From contig JASEFA010000002.1 in assembly GCA_030019365.1 (NCBI GenBank), positions 514,103-578,102 on the forward strand: DNA of 64,000 nucleotides. The letters are read 5' to 3'. Numbering within the stretch: the first letter of the stretch is position 1; every line of letters begins with the position of its first letter. Below, one piece after another: positions 1 through 7,733 of this stretch. A program made the translations under genes and the position numbers. This DNA comes from Bacillota bacterium (GTDB lineage: Bacteria; Bacillota; Sulfobacillia; JACIYH01). The notes beneath the pieces are model-generated. The model saw only the letters and a program-made list of their open reading frames with translations. It ran no database searches and had not been told where the DNA came from.

Positions 1-1132
1 GGCAGAAAACCCCGCGGCCCCCGAGCTTCCTTACCCCCGCGAGCGCCGCTGCCGCGGAGGGTTCGGCGAAAACCCCCGCCAGACGGGCCAGTTCCCGCTG
101 GGCGTCCAGCATCTCTGTGTCGGACACCGCGATTGCCATGCCGCCGGTCTGCCGCATGGCCTGCAGGCACTGGCGGGCATTGAGCGTGAGGGTCTGAGAG
201 ATACCCCCGGCGATGGAATCCGAGGGCCCGGGGATGCCCTCTTCCCTCCCCTCTTCCCAGGCCCTCACCAGGGAAGGAGAGCCCTCCGGTTGCACGCCCA
301 CCAGCCTGGGCAGGCGGGAGATGAATCCCGCCTCCTGCAGGTCGAGGTAACCCTTCCAGTGGCCCACGAAGTTGCAGCCGTATCCCACCGGGATAACCAC
401 CCAGTCCGGTGCGACGGCTCCCCGCGCGGCCAGCTGGGACCACTCTTCGTACGCCATGGTCTTGGCTCCGTATGATCCATAGGGACAAAGGGGCGAGGTG
501 GCGGTGAACCACCCCAGGCGCCGGGCCGCCTCCAGGCACAGGCTCAGCCGGTCCGTCTCGGTGGGACCCACCCGCACCACATCCGCCCCGTACATCCTGA
601 TCTGGGCCACCTTGGCCACGCTGGTCTCCGGCGCCACCACCGCCGTCACCCGCAGGCCGGCCGCCGCCGCCAGGGAAGCCACGCCGCCTGCCATGTTACC
701 CGACGAAGACAGGATCAGCCGGTGCGCTCCCGCTTCCAGCGCCTTGGCCACCACCATGACCGCCACCCGGTCCTTGAAGGAACCCGTGGGATTGAAGGCC
801 TCGTTCTTCAGGTAGAGGTCGATCCCCAGCGTCTCGCCCAGGCGCTGCGCCCGCACCAGCGGGGTGTCACCCTCGCCGCCCGTCACCGGCTCGCCGGAGG
901 CGCTCCGCGGGACGCCGCTCACGGGAAGCACTTCGGCGAAACGCCATATCCCCCACTCCCGGGGAGAACGCGCCAGCATCCTCTCCCAGGAGCCCCGGCC
1001 CAGCCCGGTATCCTGTCTGATTTCCAGGATACTGGGGGACTCCGGACCCCCGTCACAGGCAGGGCAGGTGGTGGCGGTCGGATCGGCCGGATAAACCCTG
1101 CCGCACCGTGTACACCGTAACGAAAACGCCAA
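1..1132 (-). CDS. thrC: Threonine synthase, C-terminus cut by window edge
   Basis: Pyridoxal-phosphate enzyme that converts O-phosphohomoserine to threonine in the cytoplasm. About 377 residues are visible and the frame is open to the window edge. The N-terminus carries a zinc-ribbon-like pair of CxxC motifs (CTRCG and CPACDGG) typical of the archaeal/Firmicutes type. Next comes NPTGSFKDR with the PLP lysine, then SSSGNMAGG, the phosphate-binding loop. I place the start at a TTG (1132) because the frame has an upstream stop four codons earlier and a GGAGAAGG stretch precedes it. It lies downstream of comEA on the same strand with a 168-base gap. A related threonine synthase-like PLP protein cannot be fully excluded without the C-terminus. 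Confidence 0.85.
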   Translation of the reverse strand, partial: MAFSLRCTRCGRVYPADPTATTCPACDGGPESPSILEIRQDTGLGRGSWERMLARSPREWGIWRFAEVLPVSGVPRSASGEPVTGGEGDTPLVRAQRLGETLGIDLYLKNEAFNPTGSFKDRVAVMVVAKALEAGAHRLILSSSGNMAGGVASLAAAAGLRVTAVVAPETSVAKVAQIRMYGADVVRVGPTETDRLSLCLEAARRLGWFTATSPLCPYGSYGAKTMAYEEWSQLAARGAVAPDWVVIPVGYGCNFVGHWKGYLDLQEAGFISRLPRLVGVQPEGSPSLVRAWEEGREEGIPGPSDSIAGGISQTLTLNARQCLQAMRQTGGMAIAVSDTEMLDAQRELARLAGVFAEPSAAAALAGVRKLGGRGVFC

Positions 1133-1300
1133 GTCGTATCACCGTCCTTCTCCAACCTTACATACTACTTCGGTTCGGGAGCCTCCTGCCCGAGCAATCC
1201 CGGTCCCTCCCCGCCTATGGGCGGGCCCGCTCCCCGCTCCGGATCCTCGGACCTGCTCGGGCCACGGTGCGGACTGGCAAAGAGGGTGAACGGGCAACCG

Positions 1301-2053
1301 CTACCGGGTAACCAGCCATTCCCTCATGCTTTCCAGGGTTTTGGGCCCTATGCCTGGTACCCGGGTGAGGTCCTCCACCCGGGCAAAGGGACCGTTGGTC
1401 CTGCGAAAGGCCACGATCCTCTGGGCGAGGGCGGGTCCGATCCCGGGGACGGTGTCCAGCTCCTCCACCGAAGCGTGGTTGATATCCACCGGCCGCGCGG
1501 GAGCACCGCCTGCCATGACGCCGCCGCCGGGCCGCCAGTTGCTCCCGCTTCCGTAATCCGCCACTTCCCGCCCGGTGGGGACGTAAATGCGATCTCCGTC
1601 CACCACCCGGGCGGCCAGGTTCAGCGCCCAGGCGGCCCCGCCCTCCCTTTCTCCCCCGGCCGCCCGGATGGCATCGACCACCCGCGCCCCGCCGGGCAGG
1701 CGGTACACTCCGGGATGGCGCACCGCACCGGCGACGTGCACCACCACCCCGCCGCCCTCACCTGAACCCGTACTCTCGTACGGCCCACCCTCCATGTCAG
1801 TGCCGCCAGGGGAAACCCCCTGCGGCGGCACACCGGCGGCGGCGCCTTGCGGCTGCCCGGCGGCGGGGCCAGCGCTTTCCTGCGGCCCGCTGGCGGGGCC
1901 GGCGCTCTGCTGGAGCGTCCAGCCGGAATCCCCGAGAGCGGCGGGCAAGGGCCCCAGGACACCGTGACGCCACATGCTGACCGGCACTGCTACCAGGGCC
2001 AGGGTGAGCAGTATCACCGTGGCCAGGCGCTCGGGCGCAGACACCACCGCCAC
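1301..2053 (-). CDS. comEA: Competence protein ComEA, DNA receptor
   Basis: Membrane-anchored double-stranded DNA-binding protein used for DNA uptake in natural transformation. The 250-residue product has an N-terminal membrane segment (about residues 8-28). A low-complexity Gly/Pro/Ala-rich linker follows (40-100). Next is an SLBB domain (about 104-160, beginning VHVAGAVRHPG), and last a C-terminal pair of helix-hairpin-helix motifs (VPGIGPALA and VPGIGPKTL, about 188-250). This order is the standard ComEA layout. The start is a GTG with only a weak G-rich ribosome site. comEC and comEB are not next to it: the following gene is thrC, so the gene is an isolated piece of the late competence operon. 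Confidence 0.93.
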   Translation of the reverse strand: MAVVSAPERLATVILLTLALVAVPVSMWRHGVLGPLPAALGDSGWTLQQSAGPASGPQESAGPAAGQPQGAAAGVPPQGVSPGGTDMEGGPYESTGSGEGGGVVVHVAGAVRHPGVYRLPGGARVVDAIRAAGGEREGGAAWALNLAARVVDGDRIYVPTGREVADYGSGSNWRPGGGVMAGGAPARPVDINHASVEELDTVPGIGPALAQRIVAFRRTNGPFARVEDLTRVPGIGPKTLESMREWLVTR

Positions 2054-2077
2054 CCCCGGTGACTGGCAAATAGGAAA

Positions 2078-2098
2078 CGGCTCCCCGACGGGGAGCCG
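2078..2098 (-). terminator. Hairpin after leuS
   Basis: A perfect 9-bp stem (CGGCTCCCC with GGGGAGCCG) with a 3-base loop lies about 65 bases after the leuS stop. In the minus direction it is followed by a short T-rich run (TTTCCTATTT). This probably ends the leuS transcript before comEA. The U tract is imperfect, so efficiency is uncertain. Confidence 0.55.
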
Positions 2099-2161
2099 CC
2101 CCCCTTTCCTTCGTCGTGGTGCCGGCCGATTCCTCCTCCCGCTCAGGCCCTCCCCTTCGGC

Positions 2162-4771
2162 TCAGGAGGCAGCAGGGCGGGTGGCGATGCTCACCAGCCT
2201 GCCGGGGACGATAACCACGCGGGACACCTCGCGACCGTTCAGGAACTGCCGCACCCGGGGAGCGGCCAGGGCCTGCGCTTCCAGTTCCTCCGGCGCGGCG
2301 TCGGCACGGGCCTGAAAGCGATGACGGACGCGCCCGTCCACCTGCACCACCACCGTCACCTCTTCCACCGCCACCAGGGCGGGATCGTACCGGGGCCAGG
2401 GCTGCCGGTGGACGCTACCTTCTCCGCCCAGGTGATGCCACATCTCTTCCGTCAGGAAGGGGGCGAAGGGTGCCAGCAGGCGCACCAGGGCGTGCAGGGC
2501 TTCCGCCACCACGTGGCGGTCGCCTCCGGTACGGTCCTCGCCCGCGTACGCGTAGAGGCCGTTGACCATCTCCATGAGGGCGGCCAGGGCAGTGTTGAGC
2601 ATGTAGCGGTCGCGTACGTCCTCGGTGACCTTCTTGATGGTGCGATGCACCAGCCGTCTCACTTCCAGGGCGGCCACGCCGCCGGCATCGGGCCGGGCCG
2701 CTCCATCTCCGGCGTTGGGCCGCTCACCGGCGGCATCGGCGTCCCCCGTGCCCCCTGCCGGCGGCAGCGCCGGGTCGCGCCCCCCGGGCAGCGCCTGCTC
2801 CGGGCCGGGCAGGCCGGACACCTGGCGGAAGAGACCGGGACGAACCTCGCCCAGGCGCCACACCCGCGTGAGGAAGCGGTAGGCTCCCTCCACGCCCCGG
2901 TCGGACCAGTCGATCTCCTTCTCGGGGGGCGCGGCGAAGAGCACGAACACCCGGGCGGTGTCGGCACCGTACTTCTCCACGATGGGCCCGGGCTCCACCA
3001 CGTTGCCCCGCGACTTGGACATGGCTGATCCATCCTTGAGCACCATGCCCTGGGTGAGCAGGCGCCGGAAAGGCTCGGGTTCCGGTACCAGCCCGCCATC
3101 GTAGAGCGCCTTGGTCAAGAAGCGCGAGTACAGGAGATGGAGGACGGCGTGCTCTATGCCGCCCGTGTACTGGTCAACGGGCAGCCAGTAGAACGCCGCC
3201 TCCTTCTGGAATGGCCCGGCCGTGTAGCGGGGGGAGACATAGCGCATGTAGTACCAGGAGGAACACACGAAGGTGTCCATGGTATCGGTCTCCCGCCGGG
3301 CAGGACCGCCGCAGCTGGGACAGGTGGTTTCCACGAATTCCCGGGCGGCTGCCAGCGGCGACATGCCCCTGGGGGAGAAATCCACCATCTCGGGGAGCAG
3401 CACGGGCAGGTCCTGCTCGGGGACAGGCACGATGCCACACTCATCGCAGTAAACGACGGGGATGGGAGCACCCCAGTACCGCTGGCGGGAGACCAGCCAG
3501 TCTCGCAGGCGGTACTGTACCGCCGGCTGCGCCCACCCCTGCTCCTCGCCCCAGGCAGTGATGCGGGCCTTGCCCTCTTCGTGGGGGGTTCCATCGAAGG
3601 GACCGGAGTTCACCATCACCCCCGGCCCATCGTAGGCGCTGTCCATGGTGTCGCCGTCCAGGTTGCTCCCGGGGGGCTGGATCACCACGCGTACAGGTAG
3701 CCCGTGCTGCCGGGCAAACTCCAAGTCGCGCTGGTCGTGGGCGGGAACCCCCATCACCGCGCCGGTACCATACTCCATGAGCACGTAGTCAGCCACCCAG
3801 ATGGGGATGGGCTCGCCGGTAGCGGGGTTGCGGCAGTACGAATCGAGGAAGATACCCTCCTTGGGACGGGCGGCCGCACCCTCCTCCTCTTCTCCCTGCC
3901 GCTGGCGGGCAGCGGCCCGCTCGACGAACTCCAGCACCCGGGCCTCCTGCGGCCTGCCCGCCGCCAGCCGCCTGACCAGAGGATGCTCCGGGGCCAGCAC
4001 CATGAAGGTGGCACCGAAGAGGGTGTCCTGCCGGGTGGTGAAAACGGTGATGTCCTCGCCCAGCTCCTCGACCCGGAAGCGGATCTCGGCCCCCGCGGAA
4101 CGCCCGATCCAGTTGGCCTGCATCACCTTCACCCGCTCGGGCCACCCGTCCAGCAGCTCCAGGTCGTCGAGCAGGCGGTCGGCGTAGGCGGTGATGCGGA
4201 AGAACCACTGCTCCAGCTCCTTCCTGACCACCGGAGTGCCACACCGCCAGCACCCGCCCTGCACCACCTGCTCGTTGGCCAGCACGGTGGCGCACTGCGG
4301 GCACCAGTTCACTGGGGCGCGAGCCCGGTAGGTGAGGCCGCGGTGGTGCAGGAACAGGAACATCCACTGCGTCCACCGGTAGTAATCGGGGTGGCAGGTG
4401 GATATCTCCCGCTCCCAGTCATACGAGTAACCCATGCGGCGGAACCAGTAACGCAGCTTATCGATGTTCCCCCATGTCCAGTCGGCCGGGTGCATGCCGC
4501 GCACGATGGCGGCATTCTCGGCAGGAAGGCCGAAGGCATCGTACCCCATGGGGTGGAGGACGTTGTACCCGTTCATGCGGTAGAAGCGGGCCAGCACGTC
4601 CCCGATGGTGTAGTTGCGCGAGTGACCCATGTGGAAGTCGCCCGAAGGGTACGGGAACATCTCCAGGCAGTAGTACTTGGGCCGCGAGGGATCCTGTTCC
4701 GTGCGGTAGAGGTCCCACTCCTGCCAGCGGTCCAACCAGTAAAGCTCGCGACGGTCCGGTTCGTAGTTCAT
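2162..4771 (-). CDS. leuS: Leucyl-tRNA synthetase
   Basis: Charges tRNA-Leu with leucine, with an editing domain that removes mischarged residues. The class I signature is PYPSGDFHMGH near the N-terminus; the KMSKS-type loop appears as AMSKSRGN. The CP1 editing domain contains the threonine-rich FTTRQDTLFG. The 869-residue length is slightly above usual because of a Pro/Ala/Gly-rich insertion about 190 residues before the C-terminus, between the KMSKS region and the anticodon-binding domain. I chose the ATG at 4771 (product begins MNYEPDRREL), preceded by GGAGGTG. A TTG two codons upstream is an alternative. The longer frame to 4891 runs through the T-box core and is not coding. Expression is controlled by the T-box upstream. 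Confidence 0.97.
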   Translation of the reverse strand: MNYEPDRRELYWLDRWQEWDLYRTEQDPSRPKYYCLEMFPYPSGDFHMGHSRNYTIGDVLARFYRMNGYNVLHPMGYDAFGLPAENAAIVRGMHPADWTWGNIDKLRYWFRRMGYSYDWEREISTCHPDYYRWTQWMFLFLHHRGLTYRARAPVNWCPQCATVLANEQVVQGGCWRCGTPVVRKELEQWFFRITAYADRLLDDLELLDGWPERVKVMQANWIGRSAGAEIRFRVEELGEDITVFTTRQDTLFGATFMVLAPEHPLVRRLAAGRPQEARVLEFVERAAARQRQGEEEEGAAARPKEGIFLDSYCRNPATGEPIPIWVADYVLMEYGTGAVMGVPAHDQRDLEFARQHGLPVRVVIQPPGSNLDGDTMDSAYDGPGVMVNSGPFDGTPHEEGKARITAWGEEQGWAQPAVQYRLRDWLVSRQRYWGAPIPVVYCDECGIVPVPEQDLPVLLPEMVDFSPRGMSPLAAAREFVETTCPSCGGPARRETDTMDTFVCSSWYYMRYVSPRYTAGPFQKEAAFYWLPVDQYTGGIEHAVLHLLYSRFLTKALYDGGLVPEPEPFRRLLTQGMVLKDGSAMSKSRGNVVEPGPIVEKYGADTARVFVLFAAPPEKEIDWSDRGVEGAYRFLTRVWRLGEVRPGLFRQVSGLPGPEQALPGGRDPALPPAGGTGDADAAGERPNAGDGAARPDAGGVAALEVRRLVHRTIKKVTEDVRDRYMLNTALAALMEMVNGLYAYAGEDRTGGDRHVVAEALHALVRLLAPFAPFLTEEMWHHLGGEGSVHRQPWPRYDPALVAVEEVTVVVQVDGRVRHRFQARADAAPEELEAQALAAPRVRQFLNGREVSRVVIVPGRLVSIATRPAAS

Positions 4772-4825
4772 GCTCAAGGGAACACCTCCCCGCTCGGGCG
4801 GCACCGGACACTGCCTGTACCTATG

Positions 4826-4852
4826 AAAAAGCCCCGTCCCTATGGGGACGGG
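4826..4852 (-). terminator. leuS T-box terminator hairpin
   Basis: An 8-bp stem (CCCGTCCC with GGGACGGG) is followed on the minus strand by CTTTTT. It overlaps the 3' side of the T-box antiterminator, as expected for a transcription-attenuating switch. The hairpin should form when charged tRNA-Leu is plentiful and stop transcription before leuS. Confidence 0.85.
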
Positions 4853-4878
4853 AGCATTCCCGCGGTACCACCCCGCTT

Positions 4879-4984
4879 GATAAAGCAACAAAACCTGATG
4901 GTGGAGCCGATGGGAGTCGAACCCACGACCTCATGAATGCCATTCATGCGCTCTCCCAGCTGAGCTACGGCCCCACGCTTTATC
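4879..4984. repeat. 8-bp inverted repeat bracketing the tRNA
   Basis: GATAAAGC at 4879-4886 and its exact complement GCTTTATC at 4977-4984 (plus-strand reading) flank the tRNA-Ala. In the minus-strand transcript the two arms can pair, presenting the tRNA as a domain on a helix. This would bring the T-box Stem III and the antiterminator closer together. A G-U pair could extend the helix by one step. Seen directly in sequence; folding is inferred. Confidence 0.6.
4899..4974 (-). tRNA. tRNA-Ala (anticodon GGC)
   Basis: A complete 76-nt cloverleaf. It has a 7-bp acceptor stem starting GGGGCCG, containing the G3:U70 wobble that marks alanine tRNA. The D arm is GCTC/GAGC with a GG in its loop. The anticodon stem CATGA/TCATG holds loop ATGGCAT, giving anticodon GGC. 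The variable loop is AGGTC, the T arm is closed by TTCGACT, the discriminator base is A, and CCA is encoded. Nothing suggests a pseudogene. It lies inside the leuS leader: transcription from the promoter at 5168-5196 should produce T-box Stem I, the tRNA and the T-box switch on one RNA. Confidence 0.97.
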
Positions 4985-5167
4985 CGCTCGCCGCTGTAAC
5001 GGGCTTCGTCCCGGCTGCAGCTACCGGAACACTCTTTCGCTGCATCGACTCCGGGGCGAGTTTGGCGCGCTGCGCGACCGGTTTGCACCACCCACCGGCT
5101 CTCTGGACGGGCAGCGGCAGCCTACTGCTCCCCATCACCGCCGTTTATCCTTTGCAGTTCACAGCCT

Positions 5168-5196
5168 ATTATATGAGCGGAGCCGGCGGACGTCAA
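5168..5196 (-). promoter_or_regulatory. Sigma-A-type promoter for the T-box/tRNA-Ala/leuS unit
   Basis: TTGACG (5191-5196) and a perfect TATAAT (5168-5173) are separated by exactly 17 bases on the minus strand. The -35 box overlaps the ktrA stop codon. Initiation about 7 bases downstream would start the RNA just before T-box Stem I, so sensor, tRNA and leuS share this promoter. Confidence 0.85.
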
Positions 5197-5870
5197 GGCA
5201 AATGGCCGGTGCGCGCCGCTTCCTCCAGCACCTTCTCGAAGCGGGCCAGGGCCTCGTTGCGACCCGCCACCACCAGGACGTCCCCTTCGTTCACCACCTC
5301 GTCGGCCAGGGGCAGGTAGGTGGCTTCCTGGCCCTTCTTGATCATGAGCACGTTGACCCCGTAGCGGGCCCGCAGGTTCAGCTGCCGCAGCGTCCTGCCC
5401 GCCATCTCTTTGCCCGCGGTAAGCTCCACCAGGCTGAACTCGGGCGAAACCTCCAGGTGATCCACCACCCTGAAGGCGGTGAGGTTGCGGGCTACCCTGA
5501 TCCCCATATCCCGCTCGGGGAATACCACCCGGTCGGCCCCCAGCTTGCGCAGCACCTTGCCGTGAATGTCCGAGGCGGCCTTGGCGATGACGTACCTGGT
5601 GCCCAACTCCTTGAGGAGGATGGTGGTGAGCAGGCTGGCCTGCAGGTTGCCCATGGCCACCACCACGGCGTCATACTCCCAGACCGCCAGGGCCCGCAGG
5701 GCCTCCTCGTCGGTCACGTCGGCCCGCACCGCCCGCGAGCAGCACTGGCTGATGGCGGCCACCTTTCCCTCATCGTTGTCCACGCCCAGGACGAAGTGCC
5801 CCTGTTCAAACAGGGCCTTGGCCACCGCAGTCCCGAAGCGTCCCAACCCCAGCACGGCGAATTCTCTCAT
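5193..5870 (-). CDS. ktrA: K+ uptake regulatory subunit KtrA/TrkA (RCK domain)
   Basis: Cytoplasmic nucleotide-binding ring protein that gates the KtrB potassium channel. The 225-residue product has an N-terminal RCK Rossmann fold with GLGRFGTAVAKAL (GxGxxG, residues 8-20) and an acidic residue ending strand 2 (GVDNDEG). A C-terminal RCK_C domain covers about residues 140-218. One RCK pair per protein is the Ktr type rather than the tandem Trk type of proteobacteria. It follows ktrB on the same strand with a 118-base gap and is the last gene before the leuS promoter. Confidence 0.92.
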   Translation of the reverse strand: MREFAVLGLGRFGTAVAKALFEQGHFVLGVDNDEGKVAAISQCCSRAVRADVTDEEALRALAVWEYDAVVVAMGNLQASLLTTILLKELGTRYVIAKAASDIHGKVLRKLGADRVVFPERDMGIRVARNLTAFRVVDHLEVSPEFSLVELTAGKEMAGRTLRQLNLRARYGVNVLMIKKGQEATYLPLADEVVNEGDVLVVAGRNEALARFEKVLEEAARTGHLP

Positions 5871-5988
5871 CTGTCCATCCCTGCCCGCTCCCCGCCCCCG
5901 GTTGTCTCTCGCCCGGCGGGCAGGATTTCCGCCCGCCCCCGGTCTTGCTTCCGCCCGGCTAATTCCATGGCGCCCACCCGGCAGATAT

Positions 5989-7329
5989 TCAACCGACGGC
6001 CACCTTTTCCTCCAGGAAGTGCAGGGGCGCCGGGGGCCGGCCGCGTTTGGCCAGGGCTATGGCCAGGGTGAGAGGCCCCACCCGCCCCGCGAACATGGTG
6101 AACACGATGAGCAGGCGGCCGGCCGGAGAAAGGCCCGGGGTCACACCCGCGGACAGTCCCACCGTACCGAAGGCGGAGGTGGTCTCAAAGAGCAGGGGGA
6201 GGTATTCGCCCCCTTCGGTGAGGCTGAGGGCCATGCTCACCCCCATCACCAGAGTGAGGGAGATGAAGGTGATGGCCAGGGCCCTCTGCACCACCTCCCC
6301 CGGCAGCCTGCGCTCGTGCACCGTTATCTCCGGATATCCCCGCACGGTGGCCCACACCGCCAGCACCTGGGAGGCGAACGTGGTGGTCTTGATACCCCCG
6401 CCCGTTCCTCCCGGCGAAGCCCCGACGAACATGAGAACGATGGTGAGGACCAGCGTGGCAACCCGCAATCCTCCCACCGGTACCACGCTGAATCCGGCCG
6501 TGCGCGGGGTGACGGACTGAAACAGGGCAGCCAGCAGTTTCCCCTTGAGGGAAAGGGGGCCCAATGTGAGGGGGTTGCTCCACTCCACCAGCAGGATAAA
6601 CAACATCGCGAACGCAATCAGCAGGCCGGTGACCCTGAGCACGAGGTAGGTGTGGAGGGAGGGCCGCCACTGCCCGCGCCGGAAGCTCCACATCTCCGCC
6701 AGGACAACGAATCCCAGGCCGCCCAGGACGATCAGGCCCGCCACCACCAGCACCACGCCGGCATCTTCCACGAAGGGCTGCAGGCTCACAGAGAAGAGGT
6801 CGAACCCGGCGTTGTTGAAGGCAGAAACGCTGTGGAAGGCGGCCAGGGCCAGGGCGCGGGGGGCGGGATACCGGCCCACCCACTGCAGGAAAAGAAGGAG
6901 CATGCCCAGTCCCTCGCACATGGCGGTCGCCAGCAGCACCAGCCGGACCAGGCGGACGATGCCGGCCAGGGTGAGTTGCCCCAGGGCCTCCTGCACCACC
7001 AGCCTCTCCCGCAGCGTGATGCGCTTGCCGATGAGAAGGGCGAAGAAGGTCGACATGGTCATTATGCCCAGACCACCCACCTGGATGAGCAGGGCGATCA
7101 CCAGGTGGCCCAACCAGGACCAGTGGGTGGCGGTGTCCACCACCACCAGCCCCGTCACGCAGGTGGCGGAAGTGGCGGTGAAAAGGGCGGTGAGGACGTC
7201 CGTACGCCGCCCCGGCGCGGTGGCGGCCGGGATGAGCAGGAGAATGGTGCCCAGCGCGATCACGGCGGCGAAGCCCAGCACCAGAACCCGGGCCGGACTA
7301 TCCTGGATCACCCGCAAAGGGCGCACCAC
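5989..7329 (-). CDS. ktrB: K+ uptake channel subunit KtrB/TrkH
   Basis: Integral membrane potassium (or Na+-coupled K+) transporter of 446 residues built from four M1-P-M2 repeats. All four selectivity-filter turns can be recognised: TCVTGL (about 56-61), AFNNAGF, TPRTAGF and AFGTVGL. The glycine of each filter is kept. The start is a GTG whose first base is also the last base of the rsfS TAG stop, so translation is probably coupled. The partner ring protein ktrA lies downstream. The filter set fits a K+ rather than a pure Na+ transporter; ion coupling is not visible. Confidence 0.93.
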   Translation of the reverse strand: MVRPLRVIQDSPARVLVLGFAAVIALGTILLLIPAATAPGRRTDVLTALFTATSATCVTGLVVVDTATHWSWLGHLVIALLIQVGGLGIMTMSTFFALLIGKRITLRERLVVQEALGQLTLAGIVRLVRLVLLATAMCEGLGMLLLFLQWVGRYPAPRALALAAFHSVSAFNNAGFDLFSVSLQPFVEDAGVVLVVAGLIVLGGLGFVVLAEMWSFRRGQWRPSLHTYLVLRVTGLLIAFAMLFILLVEWSNPLTLGPLSLKGKLLAALFQSVTPRTAGFSVVPVGGLRVATLVLTIVLMFVGASPGGTGGGIKTTTFASQVLAVWATVRGYPEITVHERRLPGEVVQRALAITFISLTLVMGVSMALSLTEGGEYLPLLFETTSAFGTVGLSAGVTPGLSPAGRLLIVFTMFAGRVGPLTLAIALAKRGRPPAPLHFLEEKVAVG

Positions 7330-7733
7330 TATTCCCCGCTCTCTACCGCCAGGACGGGGCTGCCAGCCGCGTACACCACAGGGGCGTCACCCCACAGTCT
7401 TTCCAGGGCATAGAACTTGCGCTCTTCCTCGCAGAACAGGTGCACCACCACGTCCCCGTAATCAAGCAGCACCCACCGGCCCCGATCGTAACCTTCCCGG
7501 TGAAGCAGCCGGACCCCACGGCGGGCGGCCTCATCCTCCACCTGGTCGGACATGGCCCGTACCTGGATGGGGGTGCGGCCGCTGGCCAGCACGAAGTAGT
7601 CGGTCAACGTGGTGAGGTCCCGCATCTCCATGACCATGACGTCCCTGGCCTTCCTGCCCTCGGCGGCCCGGGCCGCCAGCATGGCGAGTTCCAGAGCTTC
7701 CAACTCAGGGCTCACTCCCCCGTACAACCACAT
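7329..7733 (-). CDS. rsfS: Ribosomal silencing factor RsfS
   Basis: Small protein that binds ribosomal protein L14 and blocks joining of the 30S and 50S subunits under starvation. The 134-residue product shows the family core LTDYFVLASGRTPIQVRAM and the C-terminal DYGDVVVHLF, followed by YALERLWGDAP. The ATG at 7733 has a G-rich site just upstream and makes the gene overlap the LCP gene by 29 bases. A GTG six codons later is possible. Position after yqeK and the LCP gene and before leuS is the usual Firmicutes order, here with ktrBA inserted. Confidence 0.94.
   Translation of the reverse strand: MWLYGGVSPELEALELAMLAARAAEGRKARDVMVMEMRDLTTLTDYFVLASGRTPIQVRAMSDQVEDEAARRGVRLLHREGYDRGRWVLLDYGDVVVHLFCEEERKFYALERLWGDAPVVYAAGSPVLAVESGE

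Larger units (their letters stand above)
4853..5161 (-). promoter_or_regulatory. T-box leader of leuS (CUC specifier), interrupted by a tRNA gene
   Basis: RNA switch that senses uncharged tRNA-Leu. Stem I: a GGGG/CCCC helix (5130-5133 with 5053-5056) and a GGC/GCC helix (5120-5122 with 5064-5066) enclose a specifier loop. The loop has AGCAGTA on one side and AAACTCG on the other; the specifier codon CTC (Leu) is at 5058-5060. The distal AGAGAG bulge and GGTGCAA loop lie at about 5080-5106. The Stem III region with conserved CCCGTTA is at 4997-5013. The antiterminator core with GGGTGGTACCGCGG is at about 4860-4874; its TGGT can pair with the tRNA ACCA end. Between CCCGTTA and the core lies a complete tRNA-Ala gene (4899-4974), which is not part of any T-box known to me. 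Without the tRNA the linker would be about 47 nt. Confidence 0.92.

Noticed and set aside
4772..4891. N-terminal extension of LeuRS by 40 residues
   Set aside because: It would translate the T-box core and terminator; a good ribosome site and family-typical N-terminus mark 4771 as the start.
4899..4974. Possibility that the tRNA-Ala is a degenerate tRNA-like element of the T-box
   Set aside because: All stems, loops, the G3:U70 pair, the discriminator and CCA are intact, so it is a normal tRNA gene by sequence.
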